A DNA stretch of 64,000 bases from positions 823,359,896 through 823,423,895 of the forward strand of contig NC_081414.1 of NCBI RefSeq assembly GCF_030272615.1, in the 5' to 3' direction. Each line of letters begins with the position of its first letter. Position 1 is the stretch's first letter. This DNA is from Cryptomeria japonica. Its lineage: Eukaryota > Streptophyta > Pinopsida > Cupressales > Cupressaceae. The translations under genes were made by a program, and so were the position numbers. Positions 24,328 through 37,203 of the stretch are shown here, one piece after another. A model generated the notes under the pieces. That model searched no databases and was not told the origin of the DNA. It saw nothing but the letters and a program-made list of their open reading frames with translations.

Positions 24328-25013
24328 TGTAATGCCCTAGTTTGGACCAGGGTGCCCCAGATTGCCCTAGTCTCTCTCAAATGGGCCCTAATTTAAAATG
24401 GGGTAGGTGTTATATCTCGCCAATAACATTTGATTCAAGGTCTACAAATGGCCATTGGAGGTCAACCTAATTGGTAAATTACCTAGTGAACCCTATATAA
24501 AGGCATCTTATCAATTTATTTTAGATCTAAAACTCCATCCATAGTATTCATGCATTTGTGCAGCATTCAAAGACTCAAAGTTACATATTCATCATTCAAG
24601 CATGATGGAGTGAAGTTACATCAATCTTTATGCAAGAATTGTGTGTGATTAGCATTTTTCAAGTCCATGTGTTTGTCATACCATTACATTAAAAGAACAT
24701 TGTATCATCAACAATTGTAAACTTGAGGTATATCTCCTTAATATTTATTTTAGTATTTTCATTATTTCATTAACAATTAATTCCAAAATTGAGACTTGAC
24801 CTAAGCCACACCCCTATCCCCAATATATTTTTCTTTCTTTTTGTGTGCAAGCAACAAGTGTAGCGGAGTACTAAAAAAAGTTGGTATAGTCCACAATGAT
24901 GCACAAGTCATATTTTGACAACAAAAAAATTGGGAGCACCAGGGAAAATTAGTGCTACTTGGTCTTAAAAAATTCAGCTAAACTTTTGAGAGGAGATTAT
25001 ATACATCTTATTT
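24328..25013 (+). repeat. LTR-like head with TATA box
   Basis: It starts TGTAATGCCC, an LTR-like head resembling gypsy starts, with CTATATAAAGG at 24502-24514 as a possible TATA box. The part from 24521 is repeated at 40376. I could not find a convincing primer-binding site or partner LTR. Confidence 0.35.
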
Positions 25014-25774
25014 TCCCTCGATCTAAGTTGGTGTCTCTATTTGACATCTGTAGCTTACTATTTATAGCAGATCACTTTAACTACATTCTAAATTAAACTT
25101 AACAGGAAGGAGACAGGCACACACCAAAAAATTGGTAAATCTGATCAGTATTCTCGGTCCTTTTTCTAATCAAACTCTAGATAGAGCTATTGGATTTAGC
25201 CCCCTATTTCAATGTAAGTTTAATTTGGTTAGTTAGCACTTTTATTTGTTGAAACCCTTATTTAAAATTTCCAACCATTAGAAAAATTAACATAACTAAC
25301 ATGCAGAATCAAAACACTGAATGAACCAAATAAACATATCAACAAAACTACAACACAAGATTCAACATATCTAGAGGCCACTGACCACTTTTTAGAATAC
25401 TTTGATAGATGCCCATACTATTACATATTAGTAACAACAAACTTCTACAATTCACGAATGAAAAAACCAATCAATACAACATTAGTATAGCATGGATGTT
25501 ATATATTTAGAACCACATAAAATAATCGTCAACATCCAAAGAAATGCAAAGCATTCTACCACTCGGGAATTAAATATTATTTTTTAAATATTGAACTTAC
25601 AAAAAATCTAACTTTCTAAAGATACATCACCAACAAAAATTCAAAAACAACACCATCAACTCAACAACAACACTAGATAGAGAAACTTTCAATAGTACAA
25701 GATGATATCTAGGCCAAACTCCATCTAAAACACCAAGTTTGGCATTAATGAAAACATAACTTAGATATCCAACA

Positions 25775-26290
25775 ATCTCCCCCTTTTTTATTGATGCAAC
25801 ACTTCAACTATAAGGATAGTAATAAAAAATGTTTTCCCTCATAAATATATCAATATTTCTCTCCCCCATAAAAATTTTTCTCCCCCTTTGACATGAAAGG
25901 AAAAGGGCATAGCATGATATACTAATATTTTCATCATTCCTTCTAACACTACTCTCCAACACTCAACCACCCCCCCCCCACCCCCCAAAGAAAAAAAACA
26001 ACAAAAACAACACATACTCTACTACTCACCCTAAGAGCGGCAACAACATCAATTTACGAGTAAAAGAATAAAACTTGAATCTCTCCATAGAAGGATTCAT
26101 CTCATCTATGAATCCAGTTAGAGAAAGAAGGGTAGATGACCCCTATTTTCAGCTTGAGATACTCAAAGGTATCCCTCACCAATGCTTTAGTAAAAATATT
26201 TGGAACTTATTCTTTGATAAATATACTCCAACTAACTTCCTTTTTTGCAATATTTTCTACATCTAAAATATACCTACTTTGATACCAATT
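25775..26290 (-). mobile_element. Internally deleted copia remnant (C4)
   Basis: On the minus strand a primer-binding-site remnant (ATTGGTATCAAA, 26278-26289) is followed after only about 0.5 kb by a polypurine tract (complement of 25775-25790), next to an LTR-type end ATCCAACA at 25774. A second purine tract, CAAAGGGGGAG, lies near 25885. The 5' LTR begins at 26290 and shows GACTGAGATGGGGGG, the family hairpin motif. Almost all of gag-pol is missing. Confidence 0.65.
26131..26266 (-). pseudogene. pol: C4 remnant of RNase H C-terminus
   Basis: The minus-strand translation contains a stop and then NIFTKALVRDTFEYLK and KIGV, clearly the copia RNase H tail (C2 has [21 protein letters not shown]). 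It is all that remains of pol between the C4 primer-binding site and polypurine tract. Confidence 0.8.
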
Positions 26291-26564
26291 AATAAACCCA
26301 CAATAGGACTGAGATGGGGGGTGAATCAATCTAGACCTTCTTAAATAGATCAATCAAATTATAAAAATAAATTAATTACTCTATAACAATACTAAAAACC
26401 ATCAACCATCAAAACACCTAGACTAACTACCTAGATATATATGCTAATTAGGCCTAGGATAACACCTTGACTAACTTAGATAAGAAAATATAAGCCTTAG
26501 AATAGCTTAAGTAACTAAATAACAATATAATGATAGTAATATGACTTAATTAAAATTTATGAGT

Positions 26565-27006
26565 TGTTGGTGTAAATTATGTCTCACAATTACACTTTAC
26601 TTAAGTTGACTTAGGGTAATGCATTTCATAGTAGTTTGGATATGAGACACTTAGGGAATTGTGCACATAGGGATAATGTATGTAGGAGAAATTCCATCTT
26701 TTGTGGTCTTATCTTGTTGTTATATTCCACCTTCGGTGGGTGATCCACCTCTTTTGAAATATTTTATTATTTATCTTACCTACCGTCACCCACCCTTGTG
26801 TCTCATCGAGCCACATGTCATGATTGTCTACTCACATATCCATAGGGCCTTGCCTTTATAAGAAATCTCATCTATATTGCATGGAATGATCTAGTTGATA
26901 GTATTTACTAATTGATTAGAATGCAATATTTTCTTATCAAATCTATTTTATCTATTATGCTATTCATTTTCCCCTAGATCTTGTCTCTATTTGACAAATT
27001 CTTACA
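26565..27006 (+). repeat. 442-bp LTR with primer-binding-site remnant (copy 1)
   Basis: It starts TGTTGGTGTAAATTATG and ends AAATTCTTACA. TTTATAAG near 26855 is a probable TATA box. Directly after it, TAGTATGAGAGTCATT is a decayed initiator-Met primer-binding site. The duplicated copy at 41045 is better kept. No second LTR or coding region follows, so it is an isolated 5' end. Confidence 0.65.
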
Positions 27007-29062
27007 TAGTATGAGAGTCATTGGGGCTCCATTGAGTAGTCATTTTTAGAGCTTTTGGAGCATTCAATTTTTGGATCTAAGGAGCTATCCATTTTAGGGA
27101 TAACCTATTGCAATTTCGACCTCACTGTTACGTTTGGGAGGTTGTTTCCATGAATTTTGAGTATAAATCCACCTATATTTGGTGAAAAGTGCATTTTGGG
27201 CCTTGGGGAAAAAATTTGCCCATTTGGGCAAACGGTGTGTTTTTTGGTAAAAAAAATTTTAAAATTATTTTTTGAATGTGAGAAATATTTTAATTTCTCT
27301 TTTTAATTTTTTTCATTTTTTTTAAATTACTTGTAAATGTTTTATTAAAGAAAAACATATCCCAAGACAAAATAAAATATCCTTAATATTATGATTCAGC
27401 ATTCATGTAACATTTGAAAGTACAAATGGAGACAATCTTAGCAAGTAGTCTATTCATGAAGTAATTTAAAAACTACTAAGAGAAAGTGTGAATTCTAATT
27501 TCTTTCACCATGAAACCATTGTACATAATAGAAAAGACAAATCCATGTTTCTACTCTCCTCAGAGAGAAGAAAAATTTAGAATCCTTCTTTACGGCCCTG
27601 CTATTCCTTTTATAATTGTAATGAATGCAAAATGCTACCAACCATTTACAAAATTACATCTGACCCTCTTTTTACCCACAAAACTCCTTGTCTCTATTTT
27701 ATCTTGAAGCAAAACTAACAAGCTAGTATACATGAAGGCTTTCATGAATTCCAACTACCTTATGGGTCATGCCACTATCACACATTTGTGGTTAATGATG
27801 TAGAGAATACCAGGATACAAGATTCTCATTACATTTCCTAAAAGACAACTTTAAGAGTTTTTATCAAGCAAGGATGCTTGACTCGAAAACCACATCTCAT
27901 CTACCTTCACCCAACTTCCTCTCTGCATTCTACCCATTATAAGGGGGAAATGGTGTGTTGGGAAAGAGATCAAAATTATTTGCAACTGTAGCTGAAGCTT
28001 GTAGTTGTATTCAATCCTTTTAATACCCATTGTGTTACCTCTGGTTATTTTAGTACCCCTCTAGCTACAAGGCAAGTCATCAAGATACTTTACTTCATGG
28101 CATCTAGAAACATTCAAAAATATCTCCTTATGCCAAAATTCAGCTGCACCTTCTATGCACTTCATTTTAAAACCTCTAGAAGCAAGGTAATAAAACTTCC
28201 CAAAAGCTTATCTCTATAAATATCTTTATCTCCTACATTGTGAAATGCAACATGCAAATAATATATCTATTTTGCTAAGGAGTGTTAATTGGAAATGACT
28301 AATGACCATATTTACCAATTTGTGAAGTGTCGAAAACTGACTATGAGGTCTATACTTTAGATTATTCCACATATTGTAATTAATCTATGTCAGATGGACT
28401 TTTCTGCCATTTCCTGATATAAAATATATCACAAGCAATCTTTCATTCCAATAGTCCTGACACCTGTACATGACTCACAAACCTCAACACATATTAATAT
28501 TGGTAGCTTCTCATTGGATATTAAATCTATGTTGTCATCCATATTTTTCTTCCTCTGATAGGTAGAGTATTTTCTATACAAAAGGATAGATTAGAATCTT
28601 AGATCAAGATTTCATATGTGCACAAAAAGAGGTTTCTAAAATATTTCATATGCATATGCATGACACTTACAGTGAAGATGTGATGTGTTTGTTATATTAC
28701 TTTTTTTTTGCAATGAGTAATGAAATATTTTCCTTAATTATTCGACAATTTTTGTGCAATTGAAAAATATTCACCAATGTAATTATTGTTTTCTACCAAA
28801 AATAATGAAAGATTTGCCTTTATTTTTTTAAAATTTTCACACAATAAGAAAACATTCGCCAACAAAATTAATTTTTTTTTCCAAAAACAATGAAAAATTC
28901 ACCTTAATTTTTGTACAATTCTTATGCAACTTAGAAAAATTCCCCAACAAAATTTAATATTTTTTCATTATTAAAAAAAATAGCCAAAAAGTAATATTTC
29001 CCCCAAAATAATGAAAGATTTCCAGGATTTTATTCCTTTACTGAAGGGGGTTTCTTAAATTT
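27007..29062. other. Non-coding part of duplication copy 1
   Basis: AT-rich, no coding signal. The stretch 27774-28408 is absent from copy 2; both of its edges carry TGCCA, so copy 2 probably lost it by a short-repeat deletion. Confidence 0.6.
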
Positions 29063-29067
29063 ATCTA

Positions 29068-30552
29068 TGTTGGGATTATAGTAGAAAGACAGATTGTTGG
29101 CATTTCAAAAAGGATATTGAGAAGGTTGTTGGAGATTATTGATATAACTGAAGAAGGATGATAACTATCTCAATAATATTATTTTGTCATTGATGTCAAG
29201 AGATTGATTTTCTGATTCAGTATGATGTTGCCATATCTTAAGAAGTATGTTTTGATGAGTATTAAGAAGTCGATAAGTGACACAGAAAGAAAATGATAAT
29301 AAAGGGGAGAAATGAGTTATTCAATGGGCAACTACTACTGAGTTAGACAATGATGAGATTATGTTTTTTTTATTGTTTTGATATCCTAAATACATTATTT
29401 AATACCATACTATGTCATCGAGCAAAGAACCTAGTCGGTAAACCCTAAGGTTATCGATATCGGTTAATGAAGACAGAATGTCTATTGAGTGAAGTTCAGT
29501 GTTAATGGAGTAACAACCGAGTTACAATAGATCATATTGGATGAATACAAGCATTATTTAATGAAGGACAATGATGAGATGGAGTTGATTTAATGATTGC
29601 AATGCTGCACATGAAGTTTGTTATGGATCTATGGCAATGGAAGATCGACAGGAAGATTACAGCTCAGATTGAATTGCAATAACCTTGTGCAAGTTCCAAG
29701 AAAGGAATGCAAGTCCCGAGGCAAGGTAAAAAAATTTTAGATCGAAGGATACATTGAACCTGGTCAAGTGTGAAGATCTAATGGCTAAGATTGATCATGG
29801 GAAATGTGATCAAGGAGATTAAGCGGTGAGAATTGTTTATAAATAAGAAATTGTTGATGAACAATGTATGTGGGCAAGTGTAAGCACAGGGATGCTACGT
29901 AGTGATTACCGAGCATAGAAGCTTGAAGACCTATTTGAATAACAGAATAAGGAGCCCAGCAGAAGAATAGATAAGTCTTATAACTAGATTGTTTTGAGCA
30001 AATAAGAATCTGCTTTAGCATTTTAGATGTAAAGTTGCAAATATATTTTTATTACTGTTATTTTGTAAGTGACAGAAAATCTCTTAACCAAGTGGACATA
30101 ACAGTCTTATTTGTAAACCCTCCAACAAGGTGACATTCTAAATGAGTGTTTGAAATCCTTTAACAAGGTCACTTCTAACAAAGTGAAGATCCTAACAGAT
30201 ATGAGGGAAATCCCTTAACCGAGTCACATCTAGCAATGTGTTTGTAATCTTTAACAGGATTTTGTTTTAACCGAGCATACTCTAGAAGAGTATATTTCTT
30301 AGTGGGTCTGAAATCCCACAGTGGTTTTTCCCTATTTGGGTTTCCATGTTAAATCTGGTGTTATATGTGTTATGATGATTATGTGTTGATGAGTTTTCAT
30401 GTTTAGTAGTTTCTAGTTATATTGCTGAAGTATATGTTATCGAGGTTGAATTTGTTGATTTTATGGAAGATTAATTTTGTATGATTCAGCCCCCCCTCTC
30501 ATCTTGTTAGCTATTGGCATTAGTACTTTACGTTTAGTATCAGAACTTAACA
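29068..30552 (+). repeat. C2 5' LTR
   Basis: It starts TGTTGGGATTATAG and ends AGAACTTAACA. GTTTATAAATAAG at 29837-29849 may be the TATA box. A series of TTAACAAGG/TTAACCGAG motifs lies at 30075-30290, and a C-rich run flanked by short complementary arms lies at 30481-30510. Confidence 0.93.
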
Positions 30553-30568
30553 ATGGGTATTAGAGCTT
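30553..30568 (+). promoter_or_regulatory. C2 primer-binding site
   Basis: ATGGGTATTAGAGC is a mutated form of ATTGGTATCAGAGC next to the 5' LTR end. Confidence 0.8.
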
Positions 30569-30616
30569 TGGACTCTGGAAGAAAAGTTTAAAGGTACTTG
30601 AGGCAAAGATTTGAAG

Positions 30617-31543
30617 ATGTATTAAAGGGATGCACCAAAGCTGAACAAGTCAAGTTTCTCCACATGGCAGAAAAGGATGAAGCTGCATCTATTAGGAATT
30701 GGAGAATATGCAACATATTATCTAGAGATTGATTACATTGCACTGAAAACCAACCCGATGACCTTGGAAAACATAAAGGCAAAGCAAGAACATATTCAAG
30801 CTATGATTGAAATAACATCAGCACTGACCGACTTAGAGTTTAGTGATCTAGAAGGCTATAATGATGCAAAGGCAATGTGGTCTAGGCTTATATCTATGTA
30901 TGGTGGTGATGAACATGTCCAAAGAGAAAAGGTAGATAGTCTAAGAGGACAACATGAATCCATGAGGATGAATGAAGGAGAAAACATAACACAATACAGT
31001 ACAAGGTTGAAAGAGATTGTCAATCAAATTAAAGGAGCAGGTGGAACTATTGAAGAAAAGGATGTAACAAGTAAGTTGTTGAGAACCCTTCTACTAGCTT
31101 ATGCTATTTGAGTCTCTGCAATCAATGAACTGAGGTCTGTACCTAACATGCTAGTTTCCTTGGATGCTACTATTGGTAAGCTACATGCATTTGAGTTAAG
31201 TAATTTTGATAACAGTGGGTCTTCGGTAAATAAAGTTGAATATGTATTCAGTTCTTTTCATCTTGGTGAATCTAATGATTATAATGATAGAATGAATAAG
31301 TATTCTGAAGGAAATCATAATGGAGCAAGTGAAATATTTCATAAAAACATGGAAGAAGTTCACAAACTATATGAGGAAATCAAAAAGAAAGAAGAGTTTG
31401 AAGCACTATTAGCCAGAAGGTTACCGAGAGGTAAAGGTAAGTATAAAGGAAAGCTACCTTTGAAATGTTTCAATTGTGATAAAATAGGACATATAGCTTC
31501 TAACTTTCTAAATAGAGAATCTAGTGAAAAGAGAGATTACTGA
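30617..31543 (+). pseudogene. gag: C2 gag (broken)
   Basis: The most likely start is ATG at 30617, 65 bases after the LTR, although the third codon is now TAA. In this frame KLNKSSFSTWQKRMKLHL is the standard copia gag N-terminus, followed by MWSRLISMYGGDEH. A TGA at 31109 replaces the Arg codon in YAIRVSAI. The knuckle at about 31465-31505 reads CFNCDKIGHIASNF, so its last Cys has become Phe. A TGA closes the piece at 31541. Confidence 0.92.
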
Positions 31544-31591
31544 GAAGATAGACAGAAAGACAACCACTATAGAGGACACCGAGACTTTAGA

Positions 31592-31969
31592 ATGAGAGAT
31601 AGAAAGACATGCCTAGTTGCTGATGAGGAATCCAACGATGACAAATCTGATGAAACTGATACTGAGGAATTTGTTTATGTGGCTATTAAAGATGGATCTG
31701 ATGAAGAAAGGTATGAGGAAAAAACCCTAGTATCTCACATAAACACTAATGATTCTTGGATCAGAGATAGTGGATGCTCTCATAACATGGCAGGTGATAA
31801 ACACAAGTTTGTAAAACTTGAAGATTATGATGGAGGTTATGTAAGATTTGGTAATGATGCCCCATGTCCAGTGAAAGGTAAAGGTTCTATCACACTTCTT
31901 GACAATGGTAAATGTAATGATGTATACTGGGTTGAAGGATTGAAATACAATTTGTTGAGTGTAGCATAG
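31592..31969 (+). pseudogene. pol: C2 protease
   Basis: Same frame as gag. The active site is WIRDSGCSHNMAGD, followed by YDGGYVRFGNDAPC and VYWVEGLKYNLLSVA. The piece ends at TAG 31967-31969, in the place where C1 also has TAG. Confidence 0.92.
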
Positions 31970-32099
31970 CTAAACAATACAGGTTACCGAATAGAATTTC
32001 AAAAAGGAATTGTCAAAGTTCATGACAAACAAGGAAAATTAGTTTCTACCAGGACTCAAACAAGAGGTAATACATTTCATCTTGACTCAACTTAGGAAA

Positions 32100-33237
32100 A
32101 ATGTCTATATGATAAGATAGAAGAAACCTGGTTATGGCATAAAAGGTTTTGTCATGTAAATTTTGATAATCTGATCAAAATAAGTAAGAAGTGTCGAGTA
32201 AGAGGTCTACTGAGTCTAGAAAAACCTGAGAATGCTATGTGTCGAGGATGCCAGATGGGTAAGATGACAAGATCAAGCTTTACAAGTAAGTCCTACACTT
32301 CTAAAGGAATTTTAGATCTAGTACACACTGATCTATGTGGCCCTATGAAAGTTCAGAGTTATTATGGTGATAAATATTTCATATTATTTATGGATGATTA
32401 CTCAAGGATGATGTCAGTAATGTTTTTAAAAGAGAAATTAGAAGCTTTTAAAATGTTTAAATGGTACAAGGCAAGAGTTGAAAATGAAACAGGAAGACAA
32501 CTGAAATGTCTTAGATCTGATAGAGGGGGAGTGTTCACTTCCGATGAATTTAACTTATTCTACAATGATCATGGTATAAAAAGGCAAGTGTCTGCACCGA
32601 GAACACCTCAGCAAAATGGGATAGCTGAGAGAAGAAATAGATCAATTGTAGATTGTGTCAGAACCCTGATGATAGAAAAGAGGGTACCTCAAACATTTTG
32701 GAGAGAAGCAATAAGCATTGTTGTTTACACCCTAAACCGAGTTCAACTAAAGAAGGGAACTATGAAGACACCATATGAGATCTAGTATGGCAAGAAACCT
32801 AATGTAAGTTATTTTAAAATCTTTGGAAGTAGATGCTATGTTCACAAAGATGACAGAAATGGAAAGTTTGATCAGAAAAGTGAGGAACATTTCTAGGTTA
32901 TTCTTCTAGAAGTAAAGCATTTAAATGTCTGATCAAATCATCTAACAAAATAGTAGAAAGTGCAAATGTAAAAATTGATGAATTTGTAGAAAGAAATGAT
33001 GAAGGAAATTCCAAAGAACCAGAAGATTATGAAGAATTTGTTTATGTTCAACTGAGAAGTCCTACCAAGAAAGCTACTGAAGAAGATGAAGAGAATGTCC
33101 AATTACCGAATGATGAAGAAGATCATACAGAACCTACCGAGCCTATATTAGCCAAATATGTCAGAAGACATCATGCATCAAGTCAGATTATAGGAGATAA
33201 GGATGATCCAATGATGACAAGGAACAAACTAAGATAG
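32100..33237 (+). pseudogene. pol: C2 integrase (broken)
   Basis: The HHCC zinc region shows WLWHKRFCHVNFDNL and CRGCQMGK. The core carries HTDLCGPM, DDYSRMM and NGIAERRNR, so the three catalytic acidic residues are all present. It is cut by TAG at 32093-32095 just before it, TAG at 32783-32785 (Trp codon lost) and one frameshift near 32880-32900 at FLGYSSRSKAFKCL. An acidic linker follows to a TAG at 33235. Confidence 0.93.
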
Positions 33238-33240
33238 AAC

Positions 33241-33963
33241 ACATGTCTAATATCTGAATTTGAACTAAGAATAGTAAAAGAGGCATTTGATAGTGAAGAT
33301 TGGGTAAATGCTATGATAGAAGAAATTGATCAAATCAAGAAGAATGAAACATGGACACTGATTCCAAGACTAAAGGACAAAAATGTAATTGGTACAAAGT
33401 GGATTTTCAGAAACAAGCTAAATGAAAAAGGTGAGGTCATTCGCAACAAAGAAAGACTAGTTTGCAAAGGTTATGCTTGAGAAGAAGGAATAGATTATGG
33501 TGAAACTTTTGCACATGTGGCTAGACTTGAAGGAGTAAGAACATTGTTGGTATATGCTGCTTTCAAAAATTTCAAGGTATATCAAATGGATGTTAAATCT
33601 GTATTTTTGAATGGTATACTAGAAGAAGTTTACATTGAACAACCTGAAGGATTTGTTGAAGACAAGAATAAAGATCAGGTATGTAAACTAAACAAAGCTT
33701 TATATGGTCTGAAACAAGCACCTAGAGCATGGTATGAAAGACTACACTCTTATTTGATCAAGATTGGTTTTATAAGGATAGGTGAAAACAACAACATGTA
33801 CATGAAGAGTGATGAGGACAATGGAATACTGATCTCACTTATATTTGTTGATGATATTATATTTTGTGTTAATGACTCCTTATGCAAGAGCTTTGGAAAT
33901 GAAATAAGCAAAGAATTTGAGATGTCATTAATCGGTGAGATAAAGTATTTTATATGTTTATAG
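33241..33963 (+). pseudogene. pol: C2 reverse transcriptase (broken)
   Basis: It is in the second frame. TKWIFRNKLNEKGEV starts the domain, TGA at 33478-33480 interrupts [24 protein letters not shown], and [28 protein letters not shown] and the catalytic FVDDIIF follow. It ends at TAG 33961-33963, the same codon position as the TAG at 9952-9954 in C1. Confidence 0.94.
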
Positions 33964-34797
33964 ATACTGCAAATGAAAGATGAGATTTTCATTACTCAAA
34001 TCAAGTACATAAAAGAAATCTTGAAGAAATTTGGAATGGAGGATTCTAAGCCAGTAAGTAATCCTATGACTACTAACTGTAAACTATCAAAGAATGATGA
34101 ATCTGCATCTGTTGATGAGACACTTTACCGATCTATGATTGGAAAGTTGCAATATGTTGTGCATAGTAGACCAGATATAGCACATGCAGTAGGTATTGTT
34201 GCAAGATTTTCTGTAGATCCCAAGGAAACCCATATGACAGAAATCAAGAGAATTTTTAGATACCTAAGAGGCACAGAGGATTATGGCTTAGTATATGAAA
34301 AGAGAAATGATTTTTATTTAAAAGTTTATACTGATGCTGATTGGGCAGGCAACATAGATGATAGGAAAAGCACAAGTGGTGGAGCTTTCTTTTTAGGAGA
34401 AAGACTAGTAAGTTGGCTTAGCAAGAAACAAGGATGTATTTCACAGTCAACAGCAGAATCTGAATATGTTGTTGCAACATTGAATAACACAAATATAGCA
34501 TGGATAAAACAACTATTGGAAGGTATAAATGAAAAAGTTACCAAGCCAGTAACTATATTTTGTGATAATACTAGTGCCATTAACATTTCAAACAACCTAG
34601 TAATGCACTCTAAGACAAAGCATATCTCTATAAAGTATCATTATCTCAGAGAAGAAGTTCAAGAGAAGAATGTTATGCTGGAATATATCAGTTCAAAGGA
34701 GCAAATCGCAGACATCTTCACAAAGCCACTGCCAAGGGACACTTTTGAGTATCTCAGAAGCAAGTTAGGGGTCCTACCCCTATCTTCTACTCACTGA
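33964..34797 (+). pseudogene. pol: C2 RNase H with connection domain (open)
   Basis: This is an uninterrupted piece of the same reading frame. It begins QMKDEIFITQIKYIKEILKK, passes YRSMIGKLQYVVHSRPDIAHAVG and reaches the RNase H residues in YTDADWAGNIDDRKSTSGG, SQSTAESEYVVA and CDNTSAINI. It ends with [21 protein letters not shown] and TGA. It shows no obvious loss of catalytic residues. Confidence 0.94.
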
Positions 34798-35169
34798 CAG
34801 AGTTTGGTAAAAGCATCAATTCAATGAATCAAAAGAATATTATGTGTGGATTGATGTTGATTTATGCACTTTAGAAGGTTTTCTAAAGGTGTGCAAGAAA
34901 TAGTGAATAGAGACAAGTTGCTCTGACCAAGACTAAGATGATACATAGCAAGGCAAATCACTTCATAGAGGAAGAAATCATGATTTAGTTCTTTTACTTT
35001 TTGGCATTGTTGTCAAAGGGGGAGAAGTCTAAATGGACTAAATGAAGTTGATATAGTAACAAAAGTCTACTAATAGGGGGAGAAGACTTCAGAGAAGATT
35101 TCAGAATGAAGAAGTTGATACAACAATCTGAATCAAGTTGATTTTGCAATTAATGCCAAAGGGGGAGAT
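34798..35169 (+). other. C2 3' untranslated region with two purine tracts
   Basis: GGCATTGTTGTCAAAGGGGG at 35002-35021 is shared with C1 and C4. The tract AAAGGGGGAGAT (35158-35169) abuts the 3' LTR and is the functional polypurine tract. Confidence 0.8.
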
Positions 35170-36654
35170 TGTTCGCATTACAGTAGAAAGACAGATTGTT
35201 GGCATTTCAAAAAGGATATTGAGAAGGCTGTTGGAGATTATTGATATAACTAAAGAAGGATGATAACTATCTCAATAATATTATTTTTTCATTGATGTCA
35301 AGAGATTGATTTTCTGATTCAGTATGATGTTGCCATGTCTTAAGAAGTATGTTTTGATGAGTATTAAGAAGTCGGTAAGTGACACCGAAATAATATAATA
35401 ATAAAGGGGAGAAATGAGTTATTCAATGGGCAACTACTACCGAGTTAGACAATGATGAGATCATGTTGTTTTGATTCTTTTGATATCCTAAATATATTGT
35501 TTAATACTGTACTATGTCATCAAGCAAAGAACCTAGTCGGTAAACCCTAAGGTTATCAATATCGGTTAAAGAAGATAGAATGTCTACCAAGTGAAGTTCA
35601 GTATTAACCGAGTAACAACCAAGTTACAACAGATCGTATTGGATGAATACAAGCATTATTTAATGAAGGATAATGATGAGCTAGAGTTGATTTAATGATT
35701 GGTATGTCGCACATGAAGTTTGTTATGGATCTATGGCAATGGAAGATTGACAGGAAGATCCACAGCTTAGATTGAACCGCAATAACCTTGTGCAAGTTCC
35801 AAGAAAGGAATGCAAGTCCCAAGGCAAGGTAAAACATTTTCATATCAAAGGATACATTGAACCTGGTCAAGTGTGAAGATCTAATGGCTAAGATTGATCA
35901 TGGGAAATGTGATCAAGGAGATTAAGTGGTGAGAATTGTTTATAAATAAGAAATTGTTGATGAACAATGTATGCGGGCAAGTGTAAGCATAGGGATGCTA
36001 CATAGTGATTACCGAGCATAGAAGCTTGAAGAACTGTTTGAATAACAGAGTAAGGAGCCCAGTAGAAGACTAGATAAGTCTTATAACTACATTGTTTTGA
36101 GCAAATAAGAATCTGCTTTAGCATTTTAGATGTGAAGTTGCAGATATATTTGTATTACTATTATTTTGTAAGTGGCAGAAAATCTCTTAACCAAGTGGAC
36201 TTAACAGTCTTATTTGTAAACCCTCTAGCAAGGTAACATTTTAAATGAGTGTTTGAAATCCATTAACAAGGTCACTTCTAACAAAGTGAAGGTCCTAACA
36301 GATCTGAGGGAAATCCCTTAACCAGGTGACATCTAGCAATGTGTTTGTAATCTTTAACAGGATTTGCTTTTAACCGAGCATACTCTAAAAGAGAATATTT
36401 CTTAGTGGGTCTGAAATCCCATAGTGGTTTTTCCCTATTTGGTTTTCCACGTTAAATCTAGTGTTATATGTGTTATGATGATTATGTGTTTATGAGTTTG
36501 CATGTTTAGTAGTTTCTGGTTATATTGTTGAAGTATATGTTACCAAGGTTGAATCTGTTGATTTTATGGAAGATTAAGTTTGTATGATTCACCCCCCCTC
36601 TCATCTTGTTAGCTATTGGCATTAGTACTTTAAATTTAGTATCAGAACTTAAAA
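35170..36654 (+). repeat. C2 3' LTR
   Basis: It starts TGTTCGCATTACAG and ends AACTTAAAA, the terminal CA having mutated. It is colinear with the 5' LTR and the same length, and is followed by the ATCTA target duplication. Confidence 0.93.
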
Positions 36655-36659
36655 ATCTA

Positions 36660-37171
36660 GGGTTATAACATATGATCCTATTTTGTTAATTTAAAATGAT
36701 CTATTTCCACATCTCCCTCCTTCCCTCCTTCCCTCCTTCCCTCCTTACCTCTCTTCTTCTCTTTTTCGCTGCCTATCCCTCTAGATGTCTCTCTATATCT
36801 CTTCATCTCACCTCTCCCTCTCTCTATATTGATACTCCACCTCTCTTTGTCCCTCTTTATAATTCTCTTCATCTGTATATTTCTCTACTTCTCTCTATCT
36901 TTATATCTCTAGAGACTTCTCCATTTCTTACACTTTCTCTACATATCCTCTCATCTCATTCTTTCTCTTGTAAGATTTAGGCCTATATCCCTATCTCTTC
37001 ATCCATCCAGGTTAGCCCTTCTCTCTTTATCACATTTAGTAAACCAATCTCCCCCTCTCCCTCTCCCTCATCTTGATACATGCATACATACATACATAAC
37101 CAATCTCCCCCTCTCCCTCTCCCTCATCTTGATACATACATACATACATACATACATACATACATTATATG

Positions 37172-37203
<32 letters not shown>

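Larger units (their letters stand above)
29068..36654 (+). mobile_element. Ty1/copia LTR retrotransposon C2 (degraded)
   Basis: It is a full-length plus-strand element of 7587 bp with equal 1485-bp LTRs, a perfect 5-bp target duplication ATCTA (29063-29067 and 36655-36659) and the empty site preserved in the duplicated copy at 42927-42931. In order: 5' LTR, primer-binding site, gag, protease, integrase, reverse transcriptase, RNase H, purine tracts, 3' LTR. About a dozen differences separate the first 235 bases of its LTRs. Coding is interrupted by nine in-frame stops and one frameshift. Confidence 0.96.
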
